Source: Atribacterota bacterium
GTDB taxonomy: Bacteria > Atribacterota > Phoenicimicrobiia > Phoenicimicrobiales > Phoenicimicrobiaceae
Length of the DNA stretch: 50,763 bases
Assembly: GCA_030605615.1 (NCBI GenBank)
Contig: JAUWHZ010000015.1
Span: 1-50,763, forward strand
Direction of reading: 5' to 3'
This document shows, one piece after another, positions 9,273 to 19,102 of this stretch. Numbering within the stretch: position 1 is the stretch's first letter; every line of letters begins with the position of its first letter. Both the position numbers and the translations under genes were made by a program. The notes under the pieces are model-generated. The model was not told the origin of the DNA, did not search any database, and was given only the letters and a program-made list of their open reading frames with translations.

Positions 9273-10592
9273 TTAAATTTTTGGCAATATTTTTGAAATG
9301 ATATAATCGGGATGAGGTTTGTATAATTGAACTTTTACTAATTCACCTCTTTTCCCGGTTAAATCAGGTATCAAAACTTTAATATAATTATCTGTGCTGC
9401 CTTTTGAATACAGTCTTCCCTCTTTGCTTTTTATTTCATTCTCGATTAAAATATTTGCGGTTAAACCGATATATTTTTTTTGAAAATTACAAGATAACTC
9501 CTTAGATAAATTTAATAATTTATTCCTTCTATCTTTTTTTATTTTTTGATCTACTTTATCGGGAAATAAAGTTGCTAAACACTTTTCACGATCAGAGTAA
9601 GGAAAGATATGTATTTTTGCAAATCCTATTTTTTTAACAAAATTATATGTATTATTAAAGCTTTGAACATCTTCGCGGGGGAAACCAACCATAATATCGG
9701 TAGTTATTGCAATATCAGGAATTTTTCTCATTATTTGGGAAATTTTATTTTTAAATACTGAGGTAGTGTAGGGACGATTCATAAGTTTAAGAATTTTATC
9801 ATCACCGCTTTGTAAGGGGATGTGTAAATGATGACATAATTTGGGATATTTTATAAAAACATCTATTAATTCATCGTTAATGTCATCTAATTCTATCGAG
9901 CTTAAACGAATTCTTTTTATTTCTTCAAAATTACTGATAAGAGAAATTAATTTTGACAAACTTACCTTTTTATCAAACATATCTTTGCCATATGTTCCTA
10001 AATTAATTCCTAAAAGGACTACTTCCTTAACCTCTCTACTATTCAGATTAGATATTTCTTTTAATATATCCTCAATTAATCTACTTCGAGCTGGGCCTCT
10101 CGCATATGGGACTTTACAATAGGAGCAGAATTTATTACAGCCATCTTGTATTTTAACCCAGGCTCGGGTATGTAAACTTATTTCACCTTTAAAAATATTA
10201 TCGAATTTTCTTAAGTATTTTACGGGTTTTACTTTAATAACAGTATGATTAATATTCAATTTATCTATTTGCTTTAAAATGATATTTTTTTCATTATTAC
10301 CTGTTATTAAACTTATTCCTTCTATTTTTTTTAGATCTTGATAATTAGATTGGGCATAACAACCAGTTACAATTATTTTAGCATTTTGATTTTGACGAAT
10401 AGCTTTTCTTATCATCTGTTTAGATTTTCTATCTGCCTCTTTGGTAACCGTACAAGTATTTATTATATAGATATCTGCTTTTTCTTTAAAATTAATTATT
10501 CGATAACCGGCAGTTTGAAATAAATTAAAGATAACTTCAGTCTCATATTGATTTACTTTACAACCAAGAGTTTTAAAAGCAACTTTTATTAT
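9273..10592 (-). CDS. mtaB: MiaB-family radical SAM tRNA methylthiotransferase (MtaB-like)
   Basis: The supplied ORF starts at an internal Met. The frame continues upstream as VAFKTLGCKVNQYETEVIFNLFQTAGYRIINFKEKADIYIINTCTVTKEADRKSKQM. SD GGAGG (10601-10605) is 8 nt from ATA (10590-10592). Radical SAM motif CNKFCSYCKVP. Confidence 0.9.
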   Translation of the reverse strand: MIKVAFKTLGCKVNQYETEVIFNLFQTAGYRIINFKEKADIYIINTCTVTKEADRKSKQMIRKAIRQNQNAKIIVTGCYAQSNYQDLKKIEGISLITGNNEKNIILKQIDKLNINHTVIKVKPVKYLRKFDNIFKGEISLHTRAWVKIQDGCNKFCSYCKVPYARGPARSRLIEDILKEISNLNSREVKEVVLLGINLGTYGKDMFDKKVSLSKLISLISNFEEIKRIRLSSIELDDINDELIDVFIKYPKLCHHLHIPLQSGDDKILKLMNRPYTTSVFKNKISQIMRKIPDIAITTDIMVGFPREDVQSFNNTYNFVKKIGFAKIHIFPYSDREKCLATLFPDKVDQKIKKDRRNKLLNLSKELSCNFQKKYIGLTANILIENEIKSKEGRLYSKGSTDNYIKVLIPDLTGKRGELVKVQLYKPHPDYIISKILPKI

Positions 10593-10631
10593 AAAATAAT
10601 CCTCCTTTTTTGGTATAGCGGGTAACGAATC

Positions 10632-10788
10632 TAGTATATCGTATTTCGTATATCGTATATAGTTAGGAATACAGAAGTCAGAAGCCTAATTCGTATCTCG
10701 TATCTCGTGAATCGTATCTCGTGAATCGTATCTCGTGAATCGTATCTCGTTAAGAGAATAGAAGTCCGAAGACAGAATTCAGAAGACA
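10632..10788 (+). repeat. Long mosaic heptamer array with a 14-nt higher-order repeat (TCGTATC-TCGTGAA)
   Basis: tagtata tcgtatt tcgtata tcgtata tagttag gaataca gaagtca gaagcct (aat) tcgtatc tcgtatc tcgtgaa tcgtatc tcgtgaa tcgtatc tcgtgaa tcgtatc tcgttaa gagaata gaagtcc gaagaca gaattca gaagaca. Confidence 0.92.
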
Positions 10789-10840
10789 AAATAAAAAAAA
10801 CAGAAATGTCATTGCGATAAAGAAATTGCTAAAATGAAAC

Positions 10841-10860
10841 GGGTCGAATAAATTCGACCC
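10841..10860. repeat. REP-like hairpin GGGTCGAAT-AA-ATTCGACCC + CTAC
   Basis: Perfect 9-bp stem followed by CTAC. Confidence 0.9.
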
Positions 10861-10933
10861 CTACACTAAATATTTATGTTATGGGAAAAATATTTTTGAA
10901 TTGTAAATTAAGGTTTTTCGCTTTATGGATTTA

Positions 10934-10968
10934 TCCTATGCGCTATACGATATACGATATACTAATTA
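10934..10968 (-). repeat. Heptamer array tcctatg cgctata cgatata cgatata ctaatta (contains the dnaJ stop)
   Basis: dnaJ TAG is at 10962-10964. Confidence 0.85.
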
Positions 10969-12107
10969 TTATTTTGACCAAAGGTATTTTTTATTTTATC
11001 AAAAATACCTTTTTCTCCTATGGTATTCAGTTCCTCCCCGCTTAATTTTGCAAATTCTAATAATAATTTTTTTTGCTCATTACTCATTCTTTTGGGAGTT
11101 TCTACTATAATTTTAACATATTCATTCCCTCGTTGATTAGTGCCAATTTTATATATTCCTCTCCCTTTAAGCCTAAATATAGTATTTGACTGTGTTCCGG
11201 CAGGTATTTTTATCTTTGCTTTCTCTTTTAAGGTGGGGACGGTAATTTCACCACCCAAAGCTGCTTTTATAAAACTTATCGAATGATCACTTATAATATC
11301 TATATCTTCACGCTTAAATATTTTGTGAGGTTTCACATATATTACAATAAAAAGGTCACCAGAAGAACCCCCTCTTTCTCCGGGCTCACCCATTCCAGTC
11401 ATTCGTAATCGATGCCCAGTGTCTACACCGGCAGGTATTTTTACTTTTACTATTCTATTCTTTTTGACTTTTCCAGTACCTTTACAATTAGTACAAATAT
11501 TTGTAATTATTTTCCCTTCTCCTCCACATCTGGGACAGGTTTGGATGTTTACGAATTGACCGAATAGGGTACTTTGAGTATTTCTTATTTCTCCAGTACC
11601 ATTGCAATCTGGACAAGTTTGGGGTGAGCTTCCGGGTTCAGCTCTACTACCCTTACATCTGGGACAGGTTTCCCAATGAGGGACTTCAATTCTTGTCTCT
11701 TTTCCAAAAGCAGCATCTTCAAAGTTTATCTCTAAATTATATCTTAAATTAGATCCTCTCTGAGGACGCACTCTATCTTCGCGCCTTCTTGTTCTGGTTC
11801 CAAAAAAAGAATCAAATATATCACTAAAATCACCAAAGTCAGAAAAACCTCTTCCCTGAAAATCACGAAAATCAAATCCTCCAAAACCCTCTGCAGAACC
11901 AAACTGATCGTATCGCGCTCTCTTTTCTTTGTCACCAAGAACTTGATAAGCTTCATTAATTTCTTTAAATTTTTTTTCAGCATTGCTATCGGAAGAGTTT
12001 CTATCCGGATGATATTTAAGGGCAAGTTTTCTATAAGCTTTTTTTATCTCCTCAGTGGTAGCATTTTTATTTAGACCTAAAATCTCATAATAATCTCTTT
12101 TTGGCAA
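10962..12107 (-). CDS. dnaJ: Chaperone DnaJ
   Basis: [34 protein letters not shown]; four CxxCxGxG-type repeats. Confidence 0.98.
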   Translation of the reverse strand: MPKRDYYEILGLNKNATTEEIKKAYRKLALKYHPDRNSSDSNAEKKFKEINEAYQVLGDKEKRARYDQFGSAEGFGGFDFRDFQGRGFSDFGDFSDIFDSFFGTRTRRREDRVRPQRGSNLRYNLEINFEDAAFGKETRIEVPHWETCPRCKGSRAEPGSSPQTCPDCNGTGEIRNTQSTLFGQFVNIQTCPRCGGEGKIITNICTNCKGTGKVKKNRIVKVKIPAGVDTGHRLRMTGMGEPGERGGSSGDLFIVIYVKPHKIFKREDIDIISDHSISFIKAALGGEITVPTLKEKAKIKIPAGTQSNTIFRLKGRGIYKIGTNQRGNEYVKIIVETPKRMSNEQKKLLLEFAKLSGEELNTIGEKGIFDKIKNTFGQNNN

Positions 12108-12149
12108 TTAATATTCCCCTCTCCGTTCCCCTTTTTCCGTAAGTTTCCG

Positions 12150-12172
12150 TCATTCCCGTGGAAACGGGAATC
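12150..12172. repeat. GTCATTCCCGT-type intergenic palindrome
   Basis: gtcattCCCGTggaaACGGGaat. Confidence 0.75.
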
Positions 12173-12227
12173 TATCTTTTTTCTATCCACTTCGTCATCA
12201 TTCGGGTTTATAAATCGAATTTACTTA

Positions 12228-12246
12228 GACAGGCGAGACGCCTGTC
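12228..12246. repeat. REP-like hairpin GACAGGCG-AGA-CGCCTGTC + CTAC
   Basis: Same stem as the RAYT-flanking copies. Confidence 0.92.
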
Positions 12247-12271
12247 CTACGGTTTTATTTATATTATTGGG

Positions 12272-12288
12272 GGCGTATGCAATACGCC
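12272..12288. repeat. REP-like hairpin GGCGTAT-GCA-ATACGCC + T + CTAC
   Basis: Perfect 7-bp stem with CTAC foot. Confidence 0.8.
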
Positions 12289-12315
12289 TCTACTTTTTTC
12301 TCTTTTGCCTTTCTT

Positions 12316-12371
12316 TACTATATACTACATACTACATACTATATACTAAAATGCTAACGACTAATCTATCA
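12316..12371 (-). repeat. Heptamer array tactata tactaca tactaca tactata tactaaa atgctaa cgactaa tctatca (ends at the dnaK stop)
   Basis: dnaK TGA is at 12369-12371. Confidence 0.88.
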
Positions 12372-14312
12372 ATCTTTTTTGTCTTCGTCTTTTTCGACTT
12401 CGTAATCAGCATCAACTACTTTTTCTTCTCCCTTTTTATCTTCTTTTTCAGCTTGACTATCTTTATCACTTTCCTTATTTGCTTCTTGTTGTTGTGTTTG
12501 AGCTGTTGCTTTTTTATAAATTTCTTCAGCAAGCTTATGTGAGGAAGCAGTCAATTTTTCGATACCAGATTTAATTTTCTCTACATCATCTTCTTCTAAG
12601 GCTTTCCTGAGATCTTTAATATCTTCATTTATCTTATTTTTTTCGTCCTCACTAACCTTGTCTTCTGAATCTTTCATAGTTTTTTCTACTGAATAAATCA
12701 AGGTATCTGCCTGGTTTCGAAGCTCTATCTTTTCTTTTATTTTTTTATCTTCTTCGGCATATTGCTCTGCTTCTTTTACCTTTTTCTGAATTTCTTCTTC
12801 GGTTAATCCGGTAGAAGCTGTAATAGTTATCTTTTGTTCTCTGCTAGTTCCTAAGTCTTTGGCTTTAACATTTAAAATACCACTGGCATCAATATCAAAG
12901 CTTACTTCAATTTGAGGAATTCCTCGTGGTGCAGGAGGAATACCCACTAATTGAAATCTACCTAAACTGGTATTATCTTTAGCCATAGGCCTTTCACCTT
13001 GTAATACATTTATATCAACTGCTGTCTGATTATCTGCCGCAGTTGAAAATATCTGGCTTTTGGAAGCGGGTATAGTAGTATTTCTTTCGATAAGTCTAGT
13101 AGCTACTCCACCTAAGGTTTCTATACCTAAAGATAAAGGTGTAACATCAAGTAGTAATACATCCTTAACTTCACCTTTTAATATACCAGCTTGAATTGCT
13201 GCACCAACTGCAACCACTTCATCAGGATTAACCCCTTTATTTGCTTCTTTTCCAAAAATATTCTTAACGGTTTCTTGCACTTTAGGCATCCGAGTTTGGC
13301 CACCAACTAATATCACTTCATCAATATCTTCCGGTTTTAGTTTTGCATCTTCGAGCGCTTTATAACAGGGTTTAACAGTACTTTCAATAAGTTCAGCTGT
13401 AAGCTGTTCTAATTTTGCCCTGGTTAGAGTGATATTTAGATGTTTTGGTCCACTGGCATCAGCAGTGATAAAAGGTAAATTAATTTCGGTCTCTAACGCA
13501 GAAGATAACTCACATTTTGCTTTTTCTGCAGCTTCTTTTAACCTTTGTAATGCCATTTGATCATTTTTCAAATCTATTCCATTTTCTTTTTTAAAATTAT
13601 CCACTAACCAATCTATTACCCTTTGGTCGAAATCATCTCCACCCAAGAAAGTATTGCCATTAGTTGATTTTACTTCGTAAACACCTTCTTTGCCAATCTC
13701 TAAAATGGAAATATCAAAGGTACCTCCCCCAAGATCAAAAACAGCAATTTTCTCATCTTTCTTCTTATCTAATCCGTAAGCTAAGGCGGCAGCAGTAGGT
13801 TCATTAATAATTCTTAAGACATTTAAACCAGCAATTTTTCCACCATTTTTCGTTGCCTCCCTTTGGTTATCATTAAAGTATGCCGGTACGGTAATAACTG
13901 CATCGGTTATTTTTTCTCCCAGATGATTTTCAGCAGATTTTCTTAATTTTTGTAATACCATTGCGGACATTTCCTGCGGGCTATATGCTTTACCTTTCGC
14001 TTCAATTTTAATATCCGTGTGTTCCCCAGGAATTATCTTAAAAGGTAAGAATTTTTTTGCTTTTTTTATTTCTTCATCATTATATCTTCTACCAATAAGT
14101 CTTTTAACTGAAAAAATTGTGTTTTCCGGATTAGTAATTGCCTGTCTTTTAGCCAGTAAACCTACTAATCTATCTCCTTTTTTAGTAAATGCTATTATTG
14201 AGGGTGTTGTCCTCCCTCCTTCTTCGCTCACAATAACTACCGGCTTCCCGGCTTCCATTACCGCTACAACCGAATTAGTTGTTCCTAAATCTATTCCAAT
14301 TATTTTTCCCAT
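12369..14312 (-). CDS. dnaK: Chaperone DnaK (Hsp70)
   Basis: [26 protein letters not shown]. Confidence 0.99.
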   Translation of the reverse strand: MGKIIGIDLGTTNSVVAVMEAGKPVVIVSEEGGRTTPSIIAFTKKGDRLVGLLAKRQAITNPENTIFSVKRLIGRRYNDEEIKKAKKFLPFKIIPGEHTDIKIEAKGKAYSPQEMSAMVLQKLRKSAENHLGEKITDAVITVPAYFNDNQREATKNGGKIAGLNVLRIINEPTAAALAYGLDKKKDEKIAVFDLGGGTFDISILEIGKEGVYEVKSTNGNTFLGGDDFDQRVIDWLVDNFKKENGIDLKNDQMALQRLKEAAEKAKCELSSALETEINLPFITADASGPKHLNITLTRAKLEQLTAELIESTVKPCYKALEDAKLKPEDIDEVILVGGQTRMPKVQETVKNIFGKEANKGVNPDEVVAVGAAIQAGILKGEVKDVLLLDVTPLSLGIETLGGVATRLIERNTTIPASKSQIFSTAADNQTAVDINVLQGERPMAKDNTSLGRFQLVGIPPAPRGIPQIEVSFDIDASGILNVKAKDLGTSREQKITITASTGLTEEEIQKKVKEAEQYAEEDKKIKEKIELRNQADTLIYSVEKTMKDSEDKVSEDEKNKINEDIKDLRKALEEDDVEKIKSGIEKLTASSHKLAEEIYKKATAQTQQQEANKESDKDSQAEKEDKKGEEKVVDADYEVEKDEDKKD

Positions 14313-14354
14313 TATAAATTTCCTCCTTAAATATATTACATTTATTCAAATTAA

Positions 14355-14945
14355 TTATTTTAATCTATATTTTTTTCTCTTAATAGGAACTGCGACCTTT
14401 ACCATTGCTGGTCTTAGTATTTTTGATTTTATATAATAACCCTTGCGAAGCTCTTCTGTTACTGTATCTTCAGGATATTGATTTGTTTCAACTGTCATTA
14501 TTGCTTCATGTTTATAAGGATCAAATCTATAGCCTATTGTTTTTATGTGCCTAACTCCTTCCTTATCCAGGGTATTGTAAAATTCTTTTAATATGTTATT
14601 AATTCCATGTTTTATTGCTTCCATATTATTTTCATTTTTGGTGGAATCTAAAGCTCTTTCTAAATTATCTACTATAGATAATAAGTTATTCAATAATCCT
14701 TCTTTGGCAAATTCTATAAATTCTATCTTCTTTTTTTCTTCACGTTTTTTGTAATTCTCAAAATCAGCTTGCAATCTTTTCAAGTGCTCTAAATATTCTT
14801 TAGATAAATTCTCTTTTTCCTGATTAATTTTTTCAGCTTTTAATAATTTATTCTGTAACTTTTTAATTATTTCTTTTTTTTCTTTTAATTTTTTAGTTAA
14901 TATTTCCTTATATTGTAAATTCTGATCACTTTTTTTATCAGCCAT
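14355..14945 (-). CDS. grpE: Nucleotide exchange factor GrpE
   Basis: LERALDSTKNENNMEAIKHGINNILKEFYNTLDKEGV; between hrcA and dnaK. Confidence 0.93.
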   Translation of the reverse strand: MADKKSDQNLQYKEILTKKLKEKKEIIKKLQNKLLKAEKINQEKENLSKEYLEHLKRLQADFENYKKREEKKKIEFIEFAKEGLLNNLLSIVDNLERALDSTKNENNMEAIKHGINNILKEFYNTLDKEGVRHIKTIGYRFDPYKHEAIMTVETNQYPEDTVTEELRKGYYIKSKILRPAMVKVAVPIKRKKYRLK

Positions 14946-14983
14946 TAGTAGTCCTCCAAATAAACTCTTCTACAGGTATATTT

Positions 14984-16015
14984 TTAAAATTCAGATAATA
15001 TATCACTTAATTTATCCGAAATATACTCTACAATCGAAATCATTCGCGGATAATCCATTCGAGTCGGTCCTAAAATACCTATCGCCCCAGCTGGTTTACC
15101 CTTGATAGTATATTTTCTTGCCACTAAACTGCAATTTTGTATCTCTTTTTGTTTATTTTCTCTGCCTATTATTATTTTTGTTTGTTTAAAACCTAAATAT
15201 TTTCTAATTGTATTAGCTAAAGCATTTTCTTCTTCAATAAAAGATAAGATATAATTTAATTTATTTGTTTCTTTAAATTCAGGTTGTGTAATTATATTGA
15301 TTCGTCCATCTAAATATACTTTGTCACTGAAATCTCTAAGATTAAAACATTCCTCTATAAAATTATGGATATAGTTGAAACTTTCTTGAAATGAAAGGAT
15401 TTTGTCAAGTTCGTCTCTTAATATATTATTCAAATTTATAAGATCTATATCTTTTTCGATTAATTTGCTATTTATGAAATTTGACAGATAATTTAAAGTG
15501 TTTTTAGTAATTTCCCCGGATATGTTTATTAGTTTTTGACAAACCAAGCCTGTATTGGTAATTATTACTACTAAAATACGGTTATTTCCTACTGATATAA
15601 ATTGAATATGCTTAATTGAATTATTTAAAATATGTGGCCCTAATACAACTCCTATATTATTAGTTAACTTTGATAGTAATTGAGAAGTTGTTCTCATCGT
15701 TTCTTCAAACTCTTTACTTTTTTGATAAATTTGAATAATTCGTTTCTTTTCATTTTCTTTTAGATGACTCTTTTTCATCAAATTATCCACATAAAGCCTA
15801 TAGCCTTTGTCAGTAGGGATTCTTCCTGATGAGGTGTGAGGTTGCCACAAATAATCATGTTTTTCCAACAAATTCATCTCATGACGTATGGTAGCAGTGC
15901 TTAAATTTAATTTATATTTTTTAGCAATTATACTTGAGCTAACCGGTTCAGCAGTTGTAATATATCTATGTAGCACTGCTGTTAATATTGTTTTCATTCT
16001 TTCATTTAATTCCAT
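14984..16015 (-). CDS. hrcA: Heat-inducible transcription repressor HrcA
   Basis: LNERMKTILTAVLHRYITTAEPVSSSIIAKKYKLNLSTATIRHEMNLLE; CIRCE upstream. Confidence 0.97.
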   Translation of the reverse strand: MELNERMKTILTAVLHRYITTAEPVSSSIIAKKYKLNLSTATIRHEMNLLEKHDYLWQPHTSSGRIPTDKGYRLYVDNLMKKSHLKENEKKRIIQIYQKSKEFEETMRTTSQLLSKLTNNIGVVLGPHILNNSIKHIQFISVGNNRILVVIITNTGLVCQKLINISGEITKNTLNYLSNFINSKLIEKDIDLINLNNILRDELDKILSFQESFNYIHNFIEECFNLRDFSDKVYLDGRINIITQPEFKETNKLNYILSFIEEENALANTIRKYLGFKQTKIIIGRENKQKEIQNCSLVARKYTIKGKPAGAIGILGPTRMDYPRMISIVEYISDKLSDILSEF

Positions 16016-16028
16016 TTTATCACTCCAT

Positions 16029-16055
16029 TTAGCACTCTCACCTTGAGAGTGCTAA
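16029..16055. promoter_or_regulatory. CIRCE operator (TTAGCACTC-N9-GAGTGCTAA)
   Basis: Exact 9-bp inverted repeat upstream of hrcA. Confidence 0.98.
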
Positions 16056-16066
16056 ATACCCTAAAT

Positions 16067-16095
16067 AAGATATCACCATATAATTAATTTGTCAA
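16067..16095 (-). promoter_or_regulatory. Sigma-A-type promoter for hrcA-grpE-dnaK-dnaJ
   Basis: TTGACA (16090-16095) -17 nt- TATCTT (16067-16072) on the minus strand, directly upstream of CIRCE. Confidence 0.8.
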
Positions 16096-16137
16096 GAAAT
16101 TCAAAAACATTTCTTCGAGCATTTTATATATTTTTTT

Positions 16138-17274
16138 TCAATCAACAAATTCCCTAAAAACATTATTGGCAATAAATAAGCCCTTCTTAGTCAGTTGAAT
16201 TTTATAATTATCTTTTCTTAATAATCCTAAACCAACTAATTTATCAACCTGTTGATTAAATATTTCATCCATTTTTACTTTAAATCTGTTATAAAATTTT
16301 TGATATACTACTCCCTCTTTAGTTCTTAAGTTTAAAATCACCGTTTCTGCCATTCTTTTTCGTAAAGACAATTTTTCTCCCTTATCTACTGGCAATTTAC
16401 CATTCTCAACCTCTTTAATGTATCTGGATGGATCTTTGAAATTCATATATCGATATCTATTTATAAAAGAACAAGCGCCTGCTCCTATTCCTAAATACGG
16501 TTGATTATACCAGTAGATTTGGTTGTGAATCGATCGCTTAGAAGGACGGGCAAAATTTGATATCTCATAATGCTCAAAACCGTTTTTTTCTAAAAAATTA
16601 ATTGCCCAGCTGTACATATCATATTCTTCATCTTCTGTAGGAAGGTTTAATTTACCTTCTTTAAAACTCTCAAAAAATATTGTTCCTTTTTCAATGGTTA
16701 AATTATATAAAGATAAGTGATCCAGTTTTAAGGAAATGGCTTTTTTCATAGTATTTCGAAAATCGATTAAGGTTTGGTCAGGCAATGCGAACATAATATC
16801 TATATTAATATTATTAAATCCTGATTCCCGGGCTTTATAATAAGAATCAATAATATCCTGGGCAGTATGAATTCTACCTAATTTTTTTAATAGAGAATCA
16901 TTAAAACTCTGGGCCCCCAAACTTAATCTATTTATCCCAGCTTCATTTAATCTCTTTGTTTTCTTTTTATCCAATGTTCCCGGATTTACTTCTATGGTTA
17001 TCTCAGCATTCTTATCTATTTTGAAACTATTCTTACAAAAATTTAAAATATTGTAAATTGAATCACCTGACAAAATAGAGGGGGTACCACCACCTAAATA
17101 GATAGTCTTTATGGTGATATTTTTTAATTTTTGAGAATATATTGCAATTTCGCTATATAAAGCTGAAATGTAAGATGAAAGCTGGTAATCGTCTCTTAAA
17201 GGATAAGAATTAAAATCACAGTAATGACATTTTGATTTACAAAAGGGTAAATGTAAATATAAACCTAAATCCAT
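16138..17274 (-). CDS. hemW: Radical SAM family heme chaperone HemW
   Basis: GLYLHLPFCKSKCHYCDFNSY; YLGGGTPS. Confidence 0.93.
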   Translation of the reverse strand: MDLGLYLHLPFCKSKCHYCDFNSYPLRDDYQLSSYISALYSEIAIYSQKLKNITIKTIYLGGGTPSILSGDSIYNILNFCKNSFKIDKNAEITIEVNPGTLDKKKTKRLNEAGINRLSLGAQSFNDSLLKKLGRIHTAQDIIDSYYKARESGFNNINIDIMFALPDQTLIDFRNTMKKAISLKLDHLSLYNLTIEKGTIFFESFKEGKLNLPTEDEEYDMYSWAINFLEKNGFEHYEISNFARPSKRSIHNQIYWYNQPYLGIGAGACSFINRYRYMNFKDPSRYIKEVENGKLPVDKGEKLSLRKRMAETVILNLRTKEGVVYQKFYNRFKVKMDEIFNQQVDKLVGLGLLRKDNYKIQLTKKGLFIANNVFREFVD

Positions 17275-17284
17275 TTATCATCAC

Positions 17285-19099
17285 CTATTCAATTTTTAAT
17301 ATTCCTAAAAATGCTTCTTGAGGAATTTCTACCTTTCCCAATCTTTTCATCCTTTTTTTCCCGGCTTTTTGTTTTTCCAAAAGCTTTCTTTTGCGAGTAA
17401 TGTCTCCTCCATAGCATTTAGCTATTACATCCTTTTTTAAAGCTTTTATAGTTTCTCGAGCAATAATCTTTCGTTCAATTGCGGCTTGAATTGGTACCTG
17501 GTATAATTGACGAGGAATAATTTCCTTTAATTTTTCCACTATCTTTCTTGCCCGGTAATAGGCTTTATCTTTATGAACAATAAAAGATAATGCATCTACT
17601 AATTCATGATTAGCTAATATGTCTACCTTGATTAAATCAGATTGTTTATAACTTATGAATTCATAATCTAACGATGCATATCCGCTACTTCTGGATTTTA
17701 ATTTGTCATAAAAATCTAAAATAATTTCATTTAAAGGGAGATCGTAATCTAATATTGCTCTTTTTTCATCTATGTATTCCATATTTTTAAAAGTTCCCCT
17801 TCTATCTTGCACTAAATCCATAATCCCACCTATATATTGGCTGGGAGTAATAATATTTACTTTTACATATGGTTCTTCAATCTTCTCTATTTCAATCTTT
17901 GAAGGGAAAGAGGCGGGATTGCTTATTTTAATGGTTTTTCCGTCCTTTTTGGCAATCTGGTACATTACGCTGGGAGTTGTTGCAATTAAATTGAGATCAT
18001 ATTCTCTTTCCAATCTTTCTTGAATAATTTCCATATGTAGTAATCCTAAAAACCCACATCTAAAACCGAAACCCAATGCTTGTGACGTCTCGGGTTCACT
18101 AAATAAAGAGGAATCATTCAATTTTAATTTTTCTAAAGCGGCTTTAAGGTTTTCATATTCTTTATTATCAATAGGATAAATACTACAAAAAACCAAAGGG
18201 GTAACCTTTTTATATCCGGAAAGGCTTTTTCGAGCAGGATTTGAAGCATCAGTAATAGTATCTCCTACTTGAGTATCTTTAATGTTTTTAAATCCTGCCT
18301 TTATATATCCAACCTCACCAGCAATAAGCTTTTTTGTTGGTTCCATATTAGGTCGAAAAACGCCTACTTCCGCAACTTCGTACTTTTTTTCATTAGACAT
18401 AGTTTGGATAATTATTCCTGGTTTTATAATTCCATCTACAACTTTAACATACACAATTGTTCCCTGGTAAGGATTGTAAATTGAATCAAATATAAGTGCT
18501 CTTAAAGGTAAGTTTAATTCTCCTGATGGTGGTGGTATTTTATTTACAATAGCCTCAAGAATATCGGAAGTCCCAATTCCTTCCTTGGCACTTGCTAAAA
18601 TCACTTCTTCTTCTTTTAGTTCGGGAATATTTTTCAGTTCTTGATTAACTTTTTCAGTATCAGCGGTGGCAAGATCTATCTTATTAATTATGATTATTAT
18701 TTTTAAATTATTTTTAACAGCCAGGTGAATATTGGCTAAGGTTTGTGCTTGTACCCCCTGGGATGCATCGACAATAAGTAAAGCTCCTTCACAAGCAGCT
18801 AAACTACGAGATACTTCGTAAGAAAAATCGACATGTCCAGGAGTATCAATTAAATTCAAAACATATTCATTTCCATCTTTAGCTCGATAATGTAATCTTA
18901 CCGCTTTTGATTTAATAGTAATGCCCTTTTCTCTTTCTAAATCCATATCATCTAATATCTGTTCTTTTCTTTCTCTTTCTGAAATTGTTCCAGTATATTC
19001 TAACAGTCTATCGGCTATAGTTGATTTTCCATGGTCAATATGAGCAATTATGGAAAAGTTTCTAATATTTTTAGTATTGCTATGAAAATCTTTTAACAT
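17285..19099 (-). CDS. lepA: Elongation factor 4 (LepA)
   Basis: [27 protein letters not shown]-terminal [25 protein letters not shown]. Confidence 0.98.
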   Translation of the reverse strand: MLKDFHSNTKNIRNFSIIAHIDHGKSTIADRLLEYTGTISERERKEQILDDMDLEREKGITIKSKAVRLHYRAKDGNEYVLNLIDTPGHVDFSYEVSRSLAACEGALLIVDASQGVQAQTLANIHLAVKNNLKIIIIINKIDLATADTEKVNQELKNIPELKEEEVILASAKEGIGTSDILEAIVNKIPPPSGELNLPLRALIFDSIYNPYQGTIVYVKVVDGIIKPGIIIQTMSNEKKYEVAEVGVFRPNMEPTKKLIAGEVGYIKAGFKNIKDTQVGDTITDASNPARKSLSGYKKVTPLVFCSIYPIDNKEYENLKAALEKLKLNDSSLFSEPETSQALGFGFRCGFLGLLHMEIIQERLEREYDLNLIATTPSVMYQIAKKDGKTIKISNPASFPSKIEIEKIEEPYVKVNIITPSQYIGGIMDLVQDRRGTFKNMEYIDEKRAILDYDLPLNEIILDFYDKLKSRSSGYASLDYEFISYKQSDLIKVDILANHELVDALSFIVHKDKAYYRARKIVEKLKEIIPRQLYQVPIQAAIERKIIARETIKALKKDVIAKCYGGDITRKRKLLEKQKAGKKRMKRLGKVEIPQEAFLGILKIE

Positions 19100-19102
19100 C
19101 TT

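Noticed and set aside
10632-10788. CRISPR array interpretation of the repeats
   Set aside because: No 25-40 nt repeats separated by unique spacers; the period is 7 nt and no cas genes are present.
11744-12025. Minus-strand 93-aa ORF inside dnaJ
   Set aside because: Out-of-frame ORF fully inside a conserved gene.
12158-12542. ORFs 12158-12349 and 12267-12542 in the dnaK-dnaJ gap
   Set aside because: Composed of translated repeats and antisense dnaK; no support as genes.
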